DNA of 64,000 nucleotides from Muscardinus avellanarius (taxonomy: Eukaryota > Chordata > Mammalia > Rodentia > Gliridae), in assembly GCA_963383645.1 (NCBI GenBank), contig OY726561.1, positions 23,702,795-23,766,794 on the forward strand, in the 5' to 3' direction. The notes beneath the pieces were generated by a model that saw nothing but the letters and a program-made list of their open reading frames with translations, searched no databases and was not told the origin of the DNA. A program made the translations under genes and the position numbers. Shown piece by piece: positions 36,735 through 49,483 of this stretch. Position 1 is the first letter of the stretch; every line of letters begins with the position of its first letter.

Positions 36735-37165
36735 TAACACTTTTATTGGTCCATTGTAGACTCACATCATAATGTGGTTCATAATGATGTTGACATGCAT
36801 GTACACAGCACCTGGCTCCCTCCCCACTCCTCCCTTCCCCATAGATGACATTGAGATCATTACTGGTAGTCTAATATATGCACATAATGTCAATGGAAGT
36901 CTTTTTTTTTATTAATTCTCCCTCTCCCTACCTTCTCCCTACCCCAGACCACCTCTCTACTTCACTGGGGTTTCTCCTCCACTAACTAAACTTCCACTTG
37001 TTTCTCTCTACCTTTGGCATTAAAGAGAAAACATATGACCCTTCACTTTCTTTGACTGGCTAATCTCACTGAGCACCATTTTCCTGAAAACTTTACTCCT
37101 TGTTCATCAAAACTCTACTATTTTTAAACCAAAGAGTTTCTGTATATCCATTTATGTTATACCTT
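36735..37165 (-). mobile_element. L1 3' end
   Basis: ACTTTTATTGGTCCATTGTA, GTGGTTCATAATGATGTTGA, C/T-rich stretch, then GACTGGCTAATCTCACTGAG and TACTATTTTTAAACCAAAGA: diverged reverse complement of an L1 3'UTR and ORF2 tail. Confidence 0.65.
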
Positions 37166-37996
37166 CTAAAATTATGTAGTCCTTCTTCTTAGAACATTGA
37201 ACACATTGAACGAAATTATGTTGTTAAGAAATATATTAATTTTAATATGAAGGGAGCATTAACATATACTTTAAGTTAAAGACATACTATTCTGTTATCC
37301 AAATTCATATAGTGATATTTAAACAAGCTATATAAACCCCCGACAGTTTATTTGTTTGTTCTTAGTGTTTGTTTTAGTATGCAGTAGTATTTATCTCATA
37401 CTCAATTTTCTTCACAAATCTGTTTTGTGGCTGGACTCTAGACTATTGGGAAATAGTGATTATATCTTTACTTTATCCAAATAGCACAGGGTATTGAAGA
37501 AAATCAATGCTAAAATATCTGTGCATAAATAAATTGATACTACAGTAAAACAATACAAAAATGTGTTTATATCTATGAGTGTTCTTGGTGGTTTTGAATC
37601 AATAATAACCAGATTTATATCTATCTTGTTATATTATACTTTTACTTTTTTAACCTACAACAATTTGTATAAATACAAAAATTTCATTGATATTTGAGTA
37701 AAAAATTGCTGCCATTTGATTATTCAGTAATATATGTGTGCATTTGCATGCATGTGTTCAACTGCAATATACATTTTCCCTACAAAAATGTTATCTAAAT
37801 CATGGGTACTCAAAAACAAATTGGTGTCCATAAAGGTCATATTAAAACAAAAAAAAAGGTAAATAGGTTTAGCCAAAATAGAGAAATAATTAAAAGTGAA
37901 AATGAGAAAATCTTTAAAGAAATATCAAGAAATGACAAGTTTGAGAGGACAATGATGGTCAGACAATACACTATATAAACATTAAAATTTATAAGT

Positions 37997-38202
37997 TCCT
38001 GGGTGTGGTGGCCCATGCTTATAATATCTGTCCTTGAGAGGCTGAGACTGCAGAATTGCACAGTTTCAAAGCCAGCCTCGGCTACTTAGTGAGGCTCTCA
38101 GCAACTTAGTGAGACCCTGTTTCCAATAAAATATAAAATAGGTCTGAGAGTGTAGGCTGGAGATAGAAAGCCTTTGGGTTCCATCCCCAGCACCACCAAA
38201 AC
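37997..38202 (+). mobile_element. B1-dID SINE with intermediate features
   Basis: CTGGGTGTGGTGGCCCATGC, GGCTACTTAGTGAGGCTCTC, then short-form-like ACCCTGTTTCC and AGGTCTGAGAGTGTAGGCTG. Flanking near-duplicates AAAATTTATAAGT (37984-37996) and AAAAATTATAAGT (38203-38215). Confidence 0.85.
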
Positions 38203-38334
38203 AAAAATTATAAGTCGTTGAACCACTGCACCAAGCAAAAATTAATCAACCATGTTTTGAGACCCTTCTATATGTCACGTGTGTAAATACCTTGACTTAC
38301 TATAATTTACTAAAGTAAATTTATTCACTAAAAA

Positions 38335-38360
38335 AATTTATTCACTAAAGTGAATAAATT
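38335..38360. repeat. 12-bp perfect inverted repeat, 2-base loop
   Basis: Arms AATTTATTCACT and AGTGAATAAATT around AA; the left arm partly repeats the preceding bases. No known element. Confidence 0.9.
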
Positions 38361-38439
38361 ATACCGAAGAAGAAATGTTTGTAAAAATATTTTGCACTGA
38401 TTTTAGTATACTTTGCCTTAAAAACTTATATAATGACGG

Positions 38440-38835
38440 AATGTAAGCAGTTGAATAGTGTAAGGAGAGAGAGGAAGTGATGTGAGGAGGGGAAAAGGAA
38501 TAACTGATGAAAAAATAGTTCAATGTATGAAAGTATCACTACCAAGCTCATTATTATGTATGGAGAAGGGTTGGTGGTGGAGTGGGACTTGAAGAAAAAC
38601 ACTCCAAAACTATGTGTATATTTGTTTGTCTGATTTTGCCCCTCACTGTGATGTATAATTACAATGCATCAATAAAAGTACAAAATATAAAATACCTTGT
38701 TTGAGATTCATTAGCATCCTGTAAATTTAAGATGTAGATGTATGAAGAGGGAATACACAGAGCTGTGTGCATGTATATTTTCAATACATTGAACCTCACT
38801 CTGATGTATAATTCAATGCACCAAAAAGATAATTT
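38440..38835 (+). mobile_element. L1 3' UTR remnants
   Basis: A purine-rich run, ATGTATAATTACAATGCATC AATAAAA near 38650-38680, then a second similar end with TGATGTATAATTCAATGCAC (38800-38820). They look like two L1 tails in the same direction, diverged. Confidence 0.5.
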
Positions 38836-39590
38836 TAAAAACGAAGTCATTGTAGAAGTTTCAACTACATACATAATGTAAATAAACTTTATTGCATATC
38901 AATGGTCAGAAAAGTAACTCATTAAAAGTAAAATCATTACATGTAACACATTAGTACTTACGGAGCAGGAAGCATTGCAACCATCTGTTCCTTATTTTGT
39001 TTTAATGTAAATAAAAGCAGAAAGTATGTCTTAATGCCAATTAGGCTGTGGAATGTTGTCCTAGCAATGAGTGAAGCAATCTGTGCTTATGTGATAGTTA
39101 GGCCCAAGTCCATTAGGAGACCAGAAACAGGTCACCCATCACTTATTTTGAATGTGACATTTAATTAAAACTAAAATATCTTGAAAAGGGAGCTAGCCCA
39201 AGTTCTATACTTAATCCAAGTTTATTTCAACAGGCACCACTTAGACATGTAAGTTATTAGCTGCTTTGATGAAGCCAGCTAGGACATCGTGTAATTTTTT
39301 TTAATCACTGCTCATCCTATAAGTAATAAATTAAATTATAGGAGAGGGTTTTCACTAGTCCACTTCCTAAGTCTCTGGATTTCTAAGTGCTCTGTCTATG
39401 CCACACATCTGTAATCTCTCTCCAGATTAATGTCAATATAAACCTTATTCACAAATCTGACAAATCAAAAATCAAGCATCTTTCACACAACAGTTAAGTG
39501 AGAACCTGTCACCTTCTTTCCTTTGCTGAATGATGCTATGGCTCTATCTATTCAACAAAAGATCTTCTACTTCCTGGAATGCTTTGAGAT

Positions 39591-39691
<101 letters not shown>

Positions 39692-39986
39692 TATTAGAAA
39701 ATGTGAAGCCTATCAAATAGAGTGAGTGCCACTGTAGAGTACTGTAGAAAGGAGAAGGAGCACATCTTCTTCAGTGTAAAAAAAACCCATGATTTGAAAT
39801 CTAAACACCAGAAAAAGGTACCAGTGAAGGCCCTTTAATGTGAAATTGCACTAATATTCTCTGCACAGTGTAAATCCTAAAAAAAATTATTATATTACAA
39901 GCTTTTCATACTAAATATTCCAAAAATATTTCTATAGCAATCTGATCCTTCAAACCAAATAATTATGAGGCATGTTTCATAATTCT

Positions 39987-40136
39987 TATTTTTGGTTGTA
40001 TTGTGGTTCCTGGAATCCCTTTTACCAATGGGCTACACTCCCAGACCTATTTTATATTTTTATTTAGAAACAAGGTCTCCTAAGCCAGCGCGGCTGGCTT
40101 CGAACCTGCACAATCCTCCTGTCTCCGCCTCCCAAG
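39987..40136 (-). mobile_element. Short-form B1-dID SINE, 5'-truncated
   Basis: TTGTGGTTCCTGGAATCCCT, ACACTCCCAGACCTATTTTA, GAAACAAGGTCTCCTAAGCC, TTCGAACCTGCACAATCCTC, CGCCTCCCAAG, where it stops about 35 bases short of the usual 5' end and passes straight into L1 sequence. Confidence 0.85.
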
Positions 40137-40305
40137 TTTGTTCTCATTCTTCTGAGGATTCTCCATACTGTTTTCCAAAGTGGTTGCACTAATTTGCAAT
40201 CCCACCAACAATGTTTTAGAGTTTCCACTTCTCTACATACTCTCCTGTATTTGTTGTTGTTTGTGTTTTGAATGATTATCATTGTAGTATTTCACCAAAC
40301 TGAAT
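40137..40305 (-). mobile_element. L1 ORF2 C-terminal fragment abutting the SINE
   Basis: Minus-strand translation gives [27 protein letters not shown]: the Cys-containing C-terminal motif of L1 ORF2p. Same orientation as the SINE it joins; no L1 tail is present on the left. Confidence 0.85.
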
Positions 40306-41377
40306 TTTTTTTCACTTTCTAGGATGTAAATGATGTCTATACTTTAGGAAGAAAAGATTAATTTTGTTCCTTATGGTTCCAAGTATGTCATGGGAAAACT
40401 TTATATTATATTGATATGTATTTATATTTAATACCATGATTCAGTATTATAAAAAGAAAAAATGCTTACAAAGGATTTATCCAAACTGTTTCATTTTATA
40501 GAGTAACCTAAAGAAATTTTAAAAGGGTAAATACATTTGGATGACTAAGTGAGAGAGAATCTATTTTTATCTTTGTGGTCTAATTAAATCATGTTATTCA
40601 CATTGGAATTGTAGAAGGTTATAACTGAAAGATGCCTATGGAATCTGATCTCAGAGTACAGATAAGGACTGGGTTCCGAAAATCGAACTTCCTCTTAAGG
40701 CCTCTGGGTAAAACAGTTTGTGTTCACTTTTGCTCAGACTAATGACCCCAGCCAAAACTAACTTACAACAGAGAGCCTACCCTTCTCACAGGGAGCAGAG
40801 TGAATCAGAAGGTATGAAAATTGTGGGGTTGCCAGAAGCTATTCTTGCATCATATGCCTTCCCAACTTGGTTGAGATTAATTGAGTGTGAGCTTTTCCAT
40901 CAGTTGAGAAGGTTGTAAAATAGAAAGTGGACCCCACAATTGTATGCTTCTTTGTGTTTGTGTGTGTGAGTGTATGTGTTGTGTGTGTCTGAGAAAGTGA
41001 AGATCAGAGTGAAGCAACCACATAGATGGTGATCCTGCATTTATGTGACACAGTAAAAAAAAATTAGCGCTGTTGCACAGTTAGCCCGACAAGGAGAGCC
41101 AGACCATTTTGTCATCTTTGACTCCTGTGTGGTATAGAAATTGCAATGATCCCAACCCCCAAAAAATGTTTTAAGAAGCATCTGCCAGCCAGAAGTAGAA
41201 TAGAACATGTAGCTTAACTCAAAGAGGTCATCATCCCTAACAGAATGGTGAGGGAGGACTCTGCATGAGAAAGTTTCTAGCTCTGACTAAAGCATAGACA
41301 TAAACCACACGTTCAACAGAGATTCCTCTAAAGACATTTGGTCAAGGAGACAGAGAACTCTCACAGGAGAAAAAGTA

Positions 41378-41453
41378 AAACAAAACAAACAAACAAACAA
41401 ACAAACAAACAAACAAAAAGAATCTCTGAAACAGTGAAAGCTGAACCAAGGCC

Positions 41454-41501
<48 letters not shown>

Positions 41502-41523
41502 CTATCTATATATATGTATGTAT
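41378..41523 (+). repeat. (AAAC)n and (TG)n microsatellites
   Basis: 41378-41418 is an AAAC run; 41456-41499 about 22 GT units, grading into TATC/TATG repeats to 41523. Confidence 0.95.
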
Positions 41524-42227
41524 CCACAGGTTTTCCCCTAACACACACCTAATATCTTAGGAAACTATATTAATCGGAGAGTTTATATGAAATATATTAA
41601 ATTAATTTTATAAACTTCAAACATATAAACAAATATATATAGGTTAGTATAAAGCATTTAATTCAATGTCTAATAAATAGCATATAATAAATACCACCTG
41701 CTGCAATGCTAACCATTCACCTTATTTAGCACTATATAGGTGTGTTCACAGGCAGATTTGATAGCTTCCTTTTTTGGTTTACATATGAGAACTGTTCCAT
41801 GTTTGTACATTTCTGAGTTGAGATTGCCAAGTAAGATTTTATGTATTTTTTCCTTCCAAATAATAAAACTTTATTCACTCTAAATTTTAATAAATAAATT
41901 TAATAATCAAAGTTATTTCACATGTATTAGATAATATTGCCTGACATAACATACTTGAAATATCCTGTCCAGAAGCAGTTGTACAATTGGCTGTAGTATT
42001 TGTGGACATTATATAAATAATACCAAAACTCCTGGTGATCACTTCCATGACACTCTATTACCTTGGAGTGGGTAATAAATGTAGTTCAAAGTTTGAAGTT
42101 TTACTCCATGTACAATTTAGGCTATTTATTTGTAATCATTTGAAGAAAATTATGGACTAGTCAAAGATTAGTATAATATGTTATGTAAACTTCTAGTGAC
42201 AAGATTTGTAAATTGATGCTAATAATT

Positions 42228-42690
42228 ATTGCAAAACTGTGGGATATAAACAGAATGGAGTTTTACTCAGCCATAAAAAAGAACACAACTATGTCATTTA
42301 CAGGGAAGTGGATGGTACTGGAGAACATTATGCTAAGTGAGATTTGTCATTCACAAAAAATAAATCTGATGCTTTCCCTAATATGTGGAAGCTAGGGATA
42401 AAAAGCATCATAGGAGGAACTCTAGACAGGAAGGTGAAACCATATATGAGTCAATACGGTGACCTAACTAAGGGAGACTGGAGGGGGAAGAGATTCCCTA
42501 ATGTACATGATGTACATTCACAAACACATCAAGGCAATTACTAAGCCAAACATAGGAAGGGGGAAGGAGGCAGGGAATGATTTGAGAATTGGGGAGGGCT
42601 AAATGAGTGACGTGTGCATGTATGCATCTACCCTCAAGTACCCCATTAAGAGGTACAACTACAGCGCACCAATAAAAATAAAAATGGTAT
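42228..42690 (+). mobile_element. L1 3' end
   Basis: ORF2 tail (MEFYSAIKKNTTMSFTGKW frame at 42250-42310), GAACATTATGCTAAGTGAGA, TACTAAGCCAAACATAGGAA, and tail TACAGCGCACCAATAAAAAT. Truncated at the 5' end near the start of the motif GGGATATA. Confidence 0.85.
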
Positions 42691-42952
42691 AAAAAGTAAT
42701 TCATTTATTAATTTATTTATGCCTAACTGGTATAGTAATCAGCATATTTATAAACATTAAAGTGTGCCATGTGCTTTAAATTATGCCAGTTAAAATATAA
42801 ATCCTCCTCCAACTTGGCCCTGTGGAGAGTTTTTGTTTATATATTAGAAAGCCCCTGACATCTCCTACTGCAACATTCTCTCTCATTCCCTACCTTTTAT
42901 GTCATCTCTCAGAATTATATTTTTATTTTTTCTTAATCTTTCCTGTGTGTAA

Positions 42953-42953
<1 letters not shown>

Positions 42954-42998
<45 letters not shown>
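42954..42998 (+). repeat. (GT)n microsatellite
   Basis: About 22 uninterrupted GT units. Confidence 0.97.
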
Positions 42999-43000
<2 letters not shown>

Positions 43001-43469
43001 CCATGACTCTGAGGAAAATACTGTCTAATATGCCACATTCCCTATAAAAGTATTTGTTTATATGGTCATATCTTTAACTAGATTACCTCTTTTGCAATGC
43101 CATTCAATTTATTATACCCTAGAGTCTTTCTCAAAGCCTGGAACACTGCAGGTATCTATTATAAATCTTAAATAATAAAGGAATACATTAGCTGAATAAA
43201 TTTTATTAATCAATATATTTAAATCTAAGTTTCAAAAAAGTGCAACTCTATTACCAACTTACTTATATTCTTGAATTTCTAGAATTTGATCATTTTATTT
43301 CAACAAATAACAATGAAGGAAACAAATATATCTGAATATAAACTAAATGGTCAATTGATTGGAAGGACAGTTTACTATTATTATATCAATAAGATATAGG
43401 ATATCATAGGCTTAAAATAAAATAGCACCCTTAAATATTCATTAATCATTTTCATTAAAGCATATAACT

Positions 43470-43661
43470 TAGCAAGTTGTGGTGGCACAGGCTTGTAATC
43501 CCAGTACTTGGGAGGCTGAGACAAGAGGATCATGGTTTGTGGACAGCCTAGGCCATTTAGTGAGGCCCTTTTCAACTCAGTGGGACTCAGTTTCAAAATA
43601 AAAAATAGGACTGGGAGTGATGCCCCGGGTTCAATCCTCAGTAATACAAAGAAAACAAAAG

Positions 43662-43692
<31 letters not shown>

Positions 43693-43698
43693 GAGCAA
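43470..43698 (+). mobile_element. B1-dID SINE with (AAAAC)n tail
   Basis: CAAGTTGTGGTGGCACAGGC, CCATTTAGTGAGGCCCTTTT, GGACTGGGAGTGATGCCCCG, TCAATCCTCAGTAATAC, tail of AAAAC units. CATATAAC repeats at both ends (43461-43468 and 43702-43709). Confidence 0.85.
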
Positions 43699-43714
43699 AA
43701 ACATATAACATCTT

Positions 43715-43895
43715 TCTAGACACTGAGGTGTATGCCTTTATTTCCAGTACTTGAGAGGCTAAGACAAGAGAATAGCAGGTAAAAGCCAGTATGTTGTGAT
43801 TTACTGATACCTGTTTCACAATAGAAAGTAAAATAGGACTTGGAGTGTAGCTTAGATATAGACTGTCCTGGAGTTCAATCTCCAGTACTGGGCAT

Positions 43896-43940
<45 letters not shown>
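43715..43940 (+). mobile_element. Diverged B1-dID SINE ending in (CA)n
   Basis: CTAGACACTGAGGTGTATGC, TTGAGAGGCTAAGACAAGAG, GGACTTGGAGTGTAGCTTAG, TTCAATCTCCAGTACTGG, then about 22 CA units (43896-43940). Confidence 0.8.
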
Positions 43941-43942
<2 letters not shown>

Positions 43943-45610
43943 AAAAATCTATTATATGTCATATGACAGATTTTATTTTAAAATGTAACATACAACTTAC
44001 CTAGTGTATAAACTGAAAAAATATTGCAAGTAATAGCAAATATTTAAATAATAAAATATTCATACAATATTCTGTATCTTACAAATAATGTTGAACTGTA
44101 ATACCCATATTGCTTTTCATGATGTCATTTTTCTCTGAACATTTCATAACAAACTTTCATCAATTAGTTATTTTAGACCATTTCAATTGTCATAAAACTT
44201 ACCAGACCCCAAACCAAGAACAAGAGTAAGAAGTATCAACCTAAAATTTGCTCAAATAGCTAGTGTTTACATAAGCTGGTCCATCTCCCCCAGTATGCTT
44301 GTATCAATATAAATGGGTCATATCAAACAAAAGTGGAATGTTCTTTCTTCTACATCAGTTTCTAAATTTCTACTTTATTTTTTGCACCATTTTTTTTCTG
44401 GCAAAAAACCTGAAAAGACAGTGCTAGATTTTTTTGGACTCTTACAGACTCAGATGGCAAGTAGCCTACTTTAATTACAGCCAGGAAGACTTCATAGGAT
44501 ATATTATCTGGCTTCAAATGTTCATTAAGCTTCTGCTTACCATCTAGTATGGGGGATAAAATCATGTAGTTTACATCGTTCTCTACTTAGCTGATGTAGA
44601 GGAATATTTAGCTGTCAATTTTGTGGTTGTTTCTGTGACGAGCTTTTCTTACTAACCTGCAAATACATTTGGTAGTATTCCAACTCAGTCTATCTCTTTG
44701 TTTTACAAGCCAATACACTTGCAGCTTAATGGCAATCCCAGACAAGTAATTTAGTTTTTTTTTTTATAACTTGCTTATCAGAAGACTGGAATACTACAAA
44801 ATATCTCCTCCTACATTAAGGAACTTCATAATAATGATTTGGAGGACTGAGCATCTTAAATCACTGAAGACATTCAGCCCACTTTAACAGTTCAAGGAAA
44901 CACATGGATGGTTACAGGTCTAATCAGGAAGGCAAAAGAAGTAAACTCATAATGATCTCTCCAGAGATGCCTTTATGTTCTCAGTAATAAAATGCTTCTT
45001 TTCCCAGTGTTACTGAGGACACACTATTCAAGGTCATAACCCTTTCAGTGATGTTTTATGAAAGTGGTCATCCAGGGTCTACAGAACTACCCAAAACCTC
45101 CTCTAGATGGTGATCACAAGTGGTTCCAACAAATAACAATGACTCTCCTCCTAGAGCTTCATTAACCATATAGTAATTAAATCTTTAGACTAAGGAACTA
45201 TAATACACTTGAAATATATTGTAAATTGTCCTTAAGATTGAATTTTGTGAGTTTCTGTTCCCAACATTTAGATTCATGGCATGTCCTAAGAAATACATGT
45301 AGTAGTGGAACTGAAACTTTTTACCAATGAATTAGTGGGCTCTACCCCAGAGTTCAAATAAGAACACCTGTAATAAGCAGGGTACCCAGAAGTACACACT
45401 GCTTGCATGAAAATATGAGAATATTTTCACATAACTTTATATGTCTAGATAAAACAACTGACTTCTATCTGCAACTAAAGGGACTAGACTGGTCACCAGT
45501 AACATCAATGGTACATTAGTAGCTAAAAATAGTATTATATATGCCCCGTCCTAGATTGTCCTAGCCCAATCTACAAAAAGTTCTTGGAAATTTGACTTTA
45601 AAGATGGACA

Positions 45611-45773
45611 TCAGAGCCTGGGGTGGTTGTGCACAACTGTAATCTCAGAAATTGTGAAAAAGTTGAATCACAGGTTCAAGGTCAGCATGCAGTAATTTAT
45701 GAGATCTTGCTTTGATAAAAAAAAAAAAGTAGCTAGGGATGTAGCCAGAGTTGAGTTCAATTTTCAGTAACAC
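45611..45773 (+). mobile_element. Diverged B1-dID SINE
   Basis: GCCTGGGGTGGTTGTGCACA, TCACAGGTTCAAGGTCAGCA, A run, GCTAGGGATGTAGCCAGAGT, TCAATTTTCAGTAACACC. Confidence 0.7.
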
Positions 45774-45986
45774 CTACTTACAAACCCACAAAAATGGACC
45801 TTAACAGGGATATGTACCTATGATAGTAAAGTAATTAAATTTGTCCATGTATATACTGTGTTGATAATACATTTTCAATGAAGCTATATGCTTGAAAATG
45901 TGAAGTTGCTGTGTGAGTCTCATAATACTCTTAGGCTTAATCATCACAAGATTGGGTAGGTAAGTCTTAGCCTATACCAGATTTTT

Positions 45987-45989
<3 letters not shown>

Positions 45990-46017
<28 letters not shown>

Positions 46018-46114
46018 CCAGAATAATATATATATGTATATATACATATATATGTATATGTATATATAGCCAGAATAATATATATGTATATATACATATA
46101 CATATATATGTATA

Positions 46115-46198
<84 letters not shown>
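45990..46198 (+). repeat. Compound TA/TG microsatellite with internal duplication
   Basis: TA blocks, a roughly 50-bp unit beginning CCAGAATAATATATAT present twice (from 46018 and from 46070), about 18 TG units (46120-46150) and a long TA block to 46198. Self-complementary across much of its length. Confidence 0.9.
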
Positions 46199-46200
<2 letters not shown>

Positions 46201-46919
46201 CTAAGCAATTAGGTTGCCCCTGTGAATAAGAAAGAGATTTCTGGCATTATGAAATTCTAGAAAGTGGAAGACAGATATACATGAAAAGAAATTTATGTAG
46301 ATTATATATTAGAAAGTGATTAGTGCTGTGGACCAAAGAAATAAAAAGAATAGGTCATTTTTCACAACACTTTGACATACGCTTTATAGGTAAACACTTC
46401 AAGAAGTCATCGATCATACTATATACTCTGAAATATCATTGGCTGAAAGTATAGAACAGTGATATTCCCAGCAGATTATTTTCTTCTGCTCATTGTATTG
46501 GAGACTTAGCAGTAAGTGAAGACAGCCTTGAGGGTTTGCAAAATAGATGCCTGTTTTATTAAAACAGCCCAGTTTAAATGCAAAATATTTAGCAAATAAA
46601 ACACAAGAAATGCACTTTAATTCTTTAATAAATAGGACCCAATTCACAGGAAAGCCTGGAAGCTATTCATAAGATATAGCATGTTCCAGGGTAGGAATAA
46701 TATTGATACCAATGATAAGACAAAAATCATTTCCAAAAGACATAAAGAACAATTATGATCCTAAGGGTCAAATGACCATAGGATACTATTTTATCTAGCA
46801 TGTGCCTCCAAATTTGTCAGGTTAGCTTTCATATTATCCCAGATATCACTTGAAACAAAACCTGCACTGATGAAAATTTTAATCTTGAAAATTCCTATTG
46901 CAATATGTGTTTGGATGCA

Positions 46920-46975
46920 TGTATGTGTTCATGTGTATATGTATATACACCCATATATATATACATATATATGGA
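46920..46975 (+). repeat. TG/TA-rich tract
   Basis: Imperfect alternating purine-pyrimidine run (GTATATGTATATACAC, ATATATATACATATATATGG). Confidence 0.8.
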
Positions 46976-47503
46976 CTTCCAAATACATGAGTTCTTGAGT
47001 CCTACATCAATAGATCAAAAATTCTAAGAAAAAAATGTATAAAGTTCTAAAAAGCAAAAACTTGAATTAGTCATGAATTGAGTACTTCACTAAATCCACA
47101 TGAATGAAATGATGTCGGGGCCCACTGTGCATAGCTTCCTGCCAGTACACGGATGCTCAGGGATCTGTGACACTCCAAGCAGGGTTCATCTCTACTAGAT
47201 TCTTCCATGGATTTTGCAGTTAAGTTTATGGTGATTGCTTCTATACTGAACATGAACAGACATTTTTACTTGTCATTATTTCTTATGCAACACAGTCTAA
47301 CAATGAGCAGTTACACTGTACTGGGTATTATAAGAAGTCTAAAAGTGATTTAAAGAATACAGGAGGATTAGTTCGGTTATATGTAAGTACTATGCCACTT
47401 TGTACAAAAGGCCTTGAGCACTTGTAGACTATGTTTTCAGGAGGCATCCTGGAATCAAGTAATCCTCCTGGATAGCAGAAGACAATGGTATATATACACA
47501 TAT

Positions 47504-47504
<1 letters not shown>

Positions 47505-47541
<37 letters not shown>
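47505..47541 (+). repeat. (CA)n microsatellite
   Basis: About 18 CA units after TATATACACATATG. Confidence 0.95.
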
Positions 47542-47544
<3 letters not shown>

Positions 47545-48561
47545 TTTACCAAGTTACATAGTGAGGGCATACATGAGGGGAATAACTTCTCTCTTCACAA
47601 CAGATGTAGAAAACCACCTTGCCAGGAATGAAGGCCTATTACCCTGAGTCACATAAACACATTAAGATATTCCCTTCATTCCAAAACTGTTACACATTAA
47701 ATGTATATTTATTTTTATTTAGATATACTGTGCTTTCAATACAGCTCTTTATGTCTCACCTAGACTAGGAAAGTAAAAAGGAGAAATGAACTGCACAGTA
47801 AAGTAGGGCCATCTTCAGTAATTAGAATGACGGGAATATTATAGTCCAGATGACTGATTAGGGTGCAATCTTTAAAGCCAATATTTTTCCACTCGAATGC
47901 CTTAGAGGAGGGACCCAGAGAAGAAAGTCATGCCAATTAATCAACATGCCATTTTCTGATTATCCACAAACCTGATCTAGCTGGCAAATGAAAATACAAG
48001 CCACAAATGATAGCTTTATTGAGGGCAACTGGCATAAATTTCTGAGACAGGATTATGAGGGAATGGGAGTCTGGGTTTTGGTGTGACACTTGAAAGCAAG
48101 ATAGATATCCCGGCTTTACCATTTTCTAAGTCTGCATTTTCAGTTAGCTTTCTTGATTTCTGAGTTTCTGATTCTTTATCTGCAACATGTCAGATAAATA
48201 GCTCTTATTTTGAAATCTTTCTGAATAGTAAAATAAATAACAACACACCACGCTTAGTGTATTTTAACATATAGCTAATGACAAAAAGCATAAAATAAAA
48301 TTTGGATTTTTATGCTTTTTCACATTTCAGCAGCTAAATCCTTGTTTTGGTACTTGCTTCTGATTGATGCATTCTTTGAGCAAATCCTTATATATCTATT
48401 TTTTGATTCTTGGATTTGAGTATTATACAAAGGTATGGGATTTTATAATTCTTCTGCATTTTAAAATTTCATATATTCTCAGATGAAACTAAAAATAACT
48501 GATGTCTGATGCTAAAACCAGAGCTTATAATTACTAATAATTCTGTGCCAGAAATCTAGGC

Positions 48562-48755
48562 CAATGGCTTACTAAACCCTAGAAACTTCAGTACTTAGGA
48601 GGTTGAGACAGGATAATCACAGCTTCATGGCAAGCCCTAAATGCTTAGGCCCTCTGTAACTTAGTGAGACCCTGTTTTAAAATAAAAATAAAATATAATG
48701 CTGGGGTATAACTCAGAGGTATAATGCCCCTGGGTTCAATTCTCAGTACACTTTA
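48562..48755 (+). mobile_element. B1-dID SINE
   Basis: GGCCAATGGCTTACTAAACC, GGAGGTTGAGACAGGATAAT, AACTTAGTGAGACCCTGTTT, GCTGGGGTATAACTCAGAGG, GGTTCAATTCTCAGTACAC. Confidence 0.8.
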
Positions 48756-48879
48756 GAAGGACAGTGTTCTAAAGTATAGGCATTTTAAGTCAAAACAACT
48801 TTCTGTAGTAGAACCACTACAGGTTAGCAAATATAGGTTTATAATTAGAAAAGTTCAGTTAAATAATATCTTTGTCTCC

Positions 48880-49260
48880 AGGATGTTATCATACAACACC
48901 CAAATTGGGCGGCTTGTAAATAACAAATATTTCTCACAGATGTTAGGTCCACAAAGCCCCAGAACAAAATCCTACCATATTTAGGTCCTTGTGAGTTTTG
49001 GTTTGCTCATATACGGCACCTTCTTACTCTACCCTCACATTGTAGAAGCAAGCCAACATTGCAGGGCCTCATTTATTAAAAAAAAAATAACAAAACACTA
49101 ATCCTGTTTGTGAGGGTTCCATTGTCATGACCTAATCACCGCCTAAAGGCCACACTTCTTAATATCACAATATTGGTGCTTGAGACTCTATATGTGTCTA
49201 TTTTTCTATTACTGTGAACCTCATGATGATCTTTGATTAAAATTCACCAATAAAAGTTTA
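48880..49260. repeat. Possible ancient interspersed repeat, class unknown
   Basis: GGGCGGCTTGTAAATAACAA, ATTTCTCACAGATGTTAGGT, CCTTCTTACTCTACCCTCAC, TGTCATGACCTAATCACCGC, CTAAAGGCCACACTTCTTAA, in an order I recall from a widespread mammalian fossil repeat whose name I cannot fix. 49215-49262 carries CACCAATAAAAGTTTATTAT. Confidence 0.35.
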
Positions 49261-49275
49261 TTATAAAAAGGCTCT

Positions 49276-49483
49276 GCCGGGCATGGTGGCACACACTTGT
49301 AATCCCCGCGCTTGGGAGGCGGAGACAGGAAGATCGCTCAGGTTCAAAGCCAGCCCTGCTGGCTTAAGAGACCCTGTTTCCAAAAATAAAAAAAAGTATA
49401 AATTAGGTCTGGGAGTGTAGCCTGGAGGTAGAAGGGCTTCCAGGAACCCCAGTACCACCAAATAAATAAATAAATAAATAAAT
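49276..49483 (+). mobile_element. B1-dID SINE, short form
   Basis: GCCGGGCATGGTGGCACACA, CTGCTGGCTTAAGAGACCCT, GTCTGGGAGTGTAGCCTGGA, CAGGAACCCCAGTACCACC, AAAT tail. Short possible duplication AGGCTC at 49269-49274 and 49484-49489. Confidence 0.92.

Noticed and set aside
49276..49483. tRNA-like ID segment in each SINE as a possible tRNA gene
   Set aside because: The ID part is a retroposed tRNA-derived relic lacking a cloverleaf; no intact tRNA gene was found on either strand.
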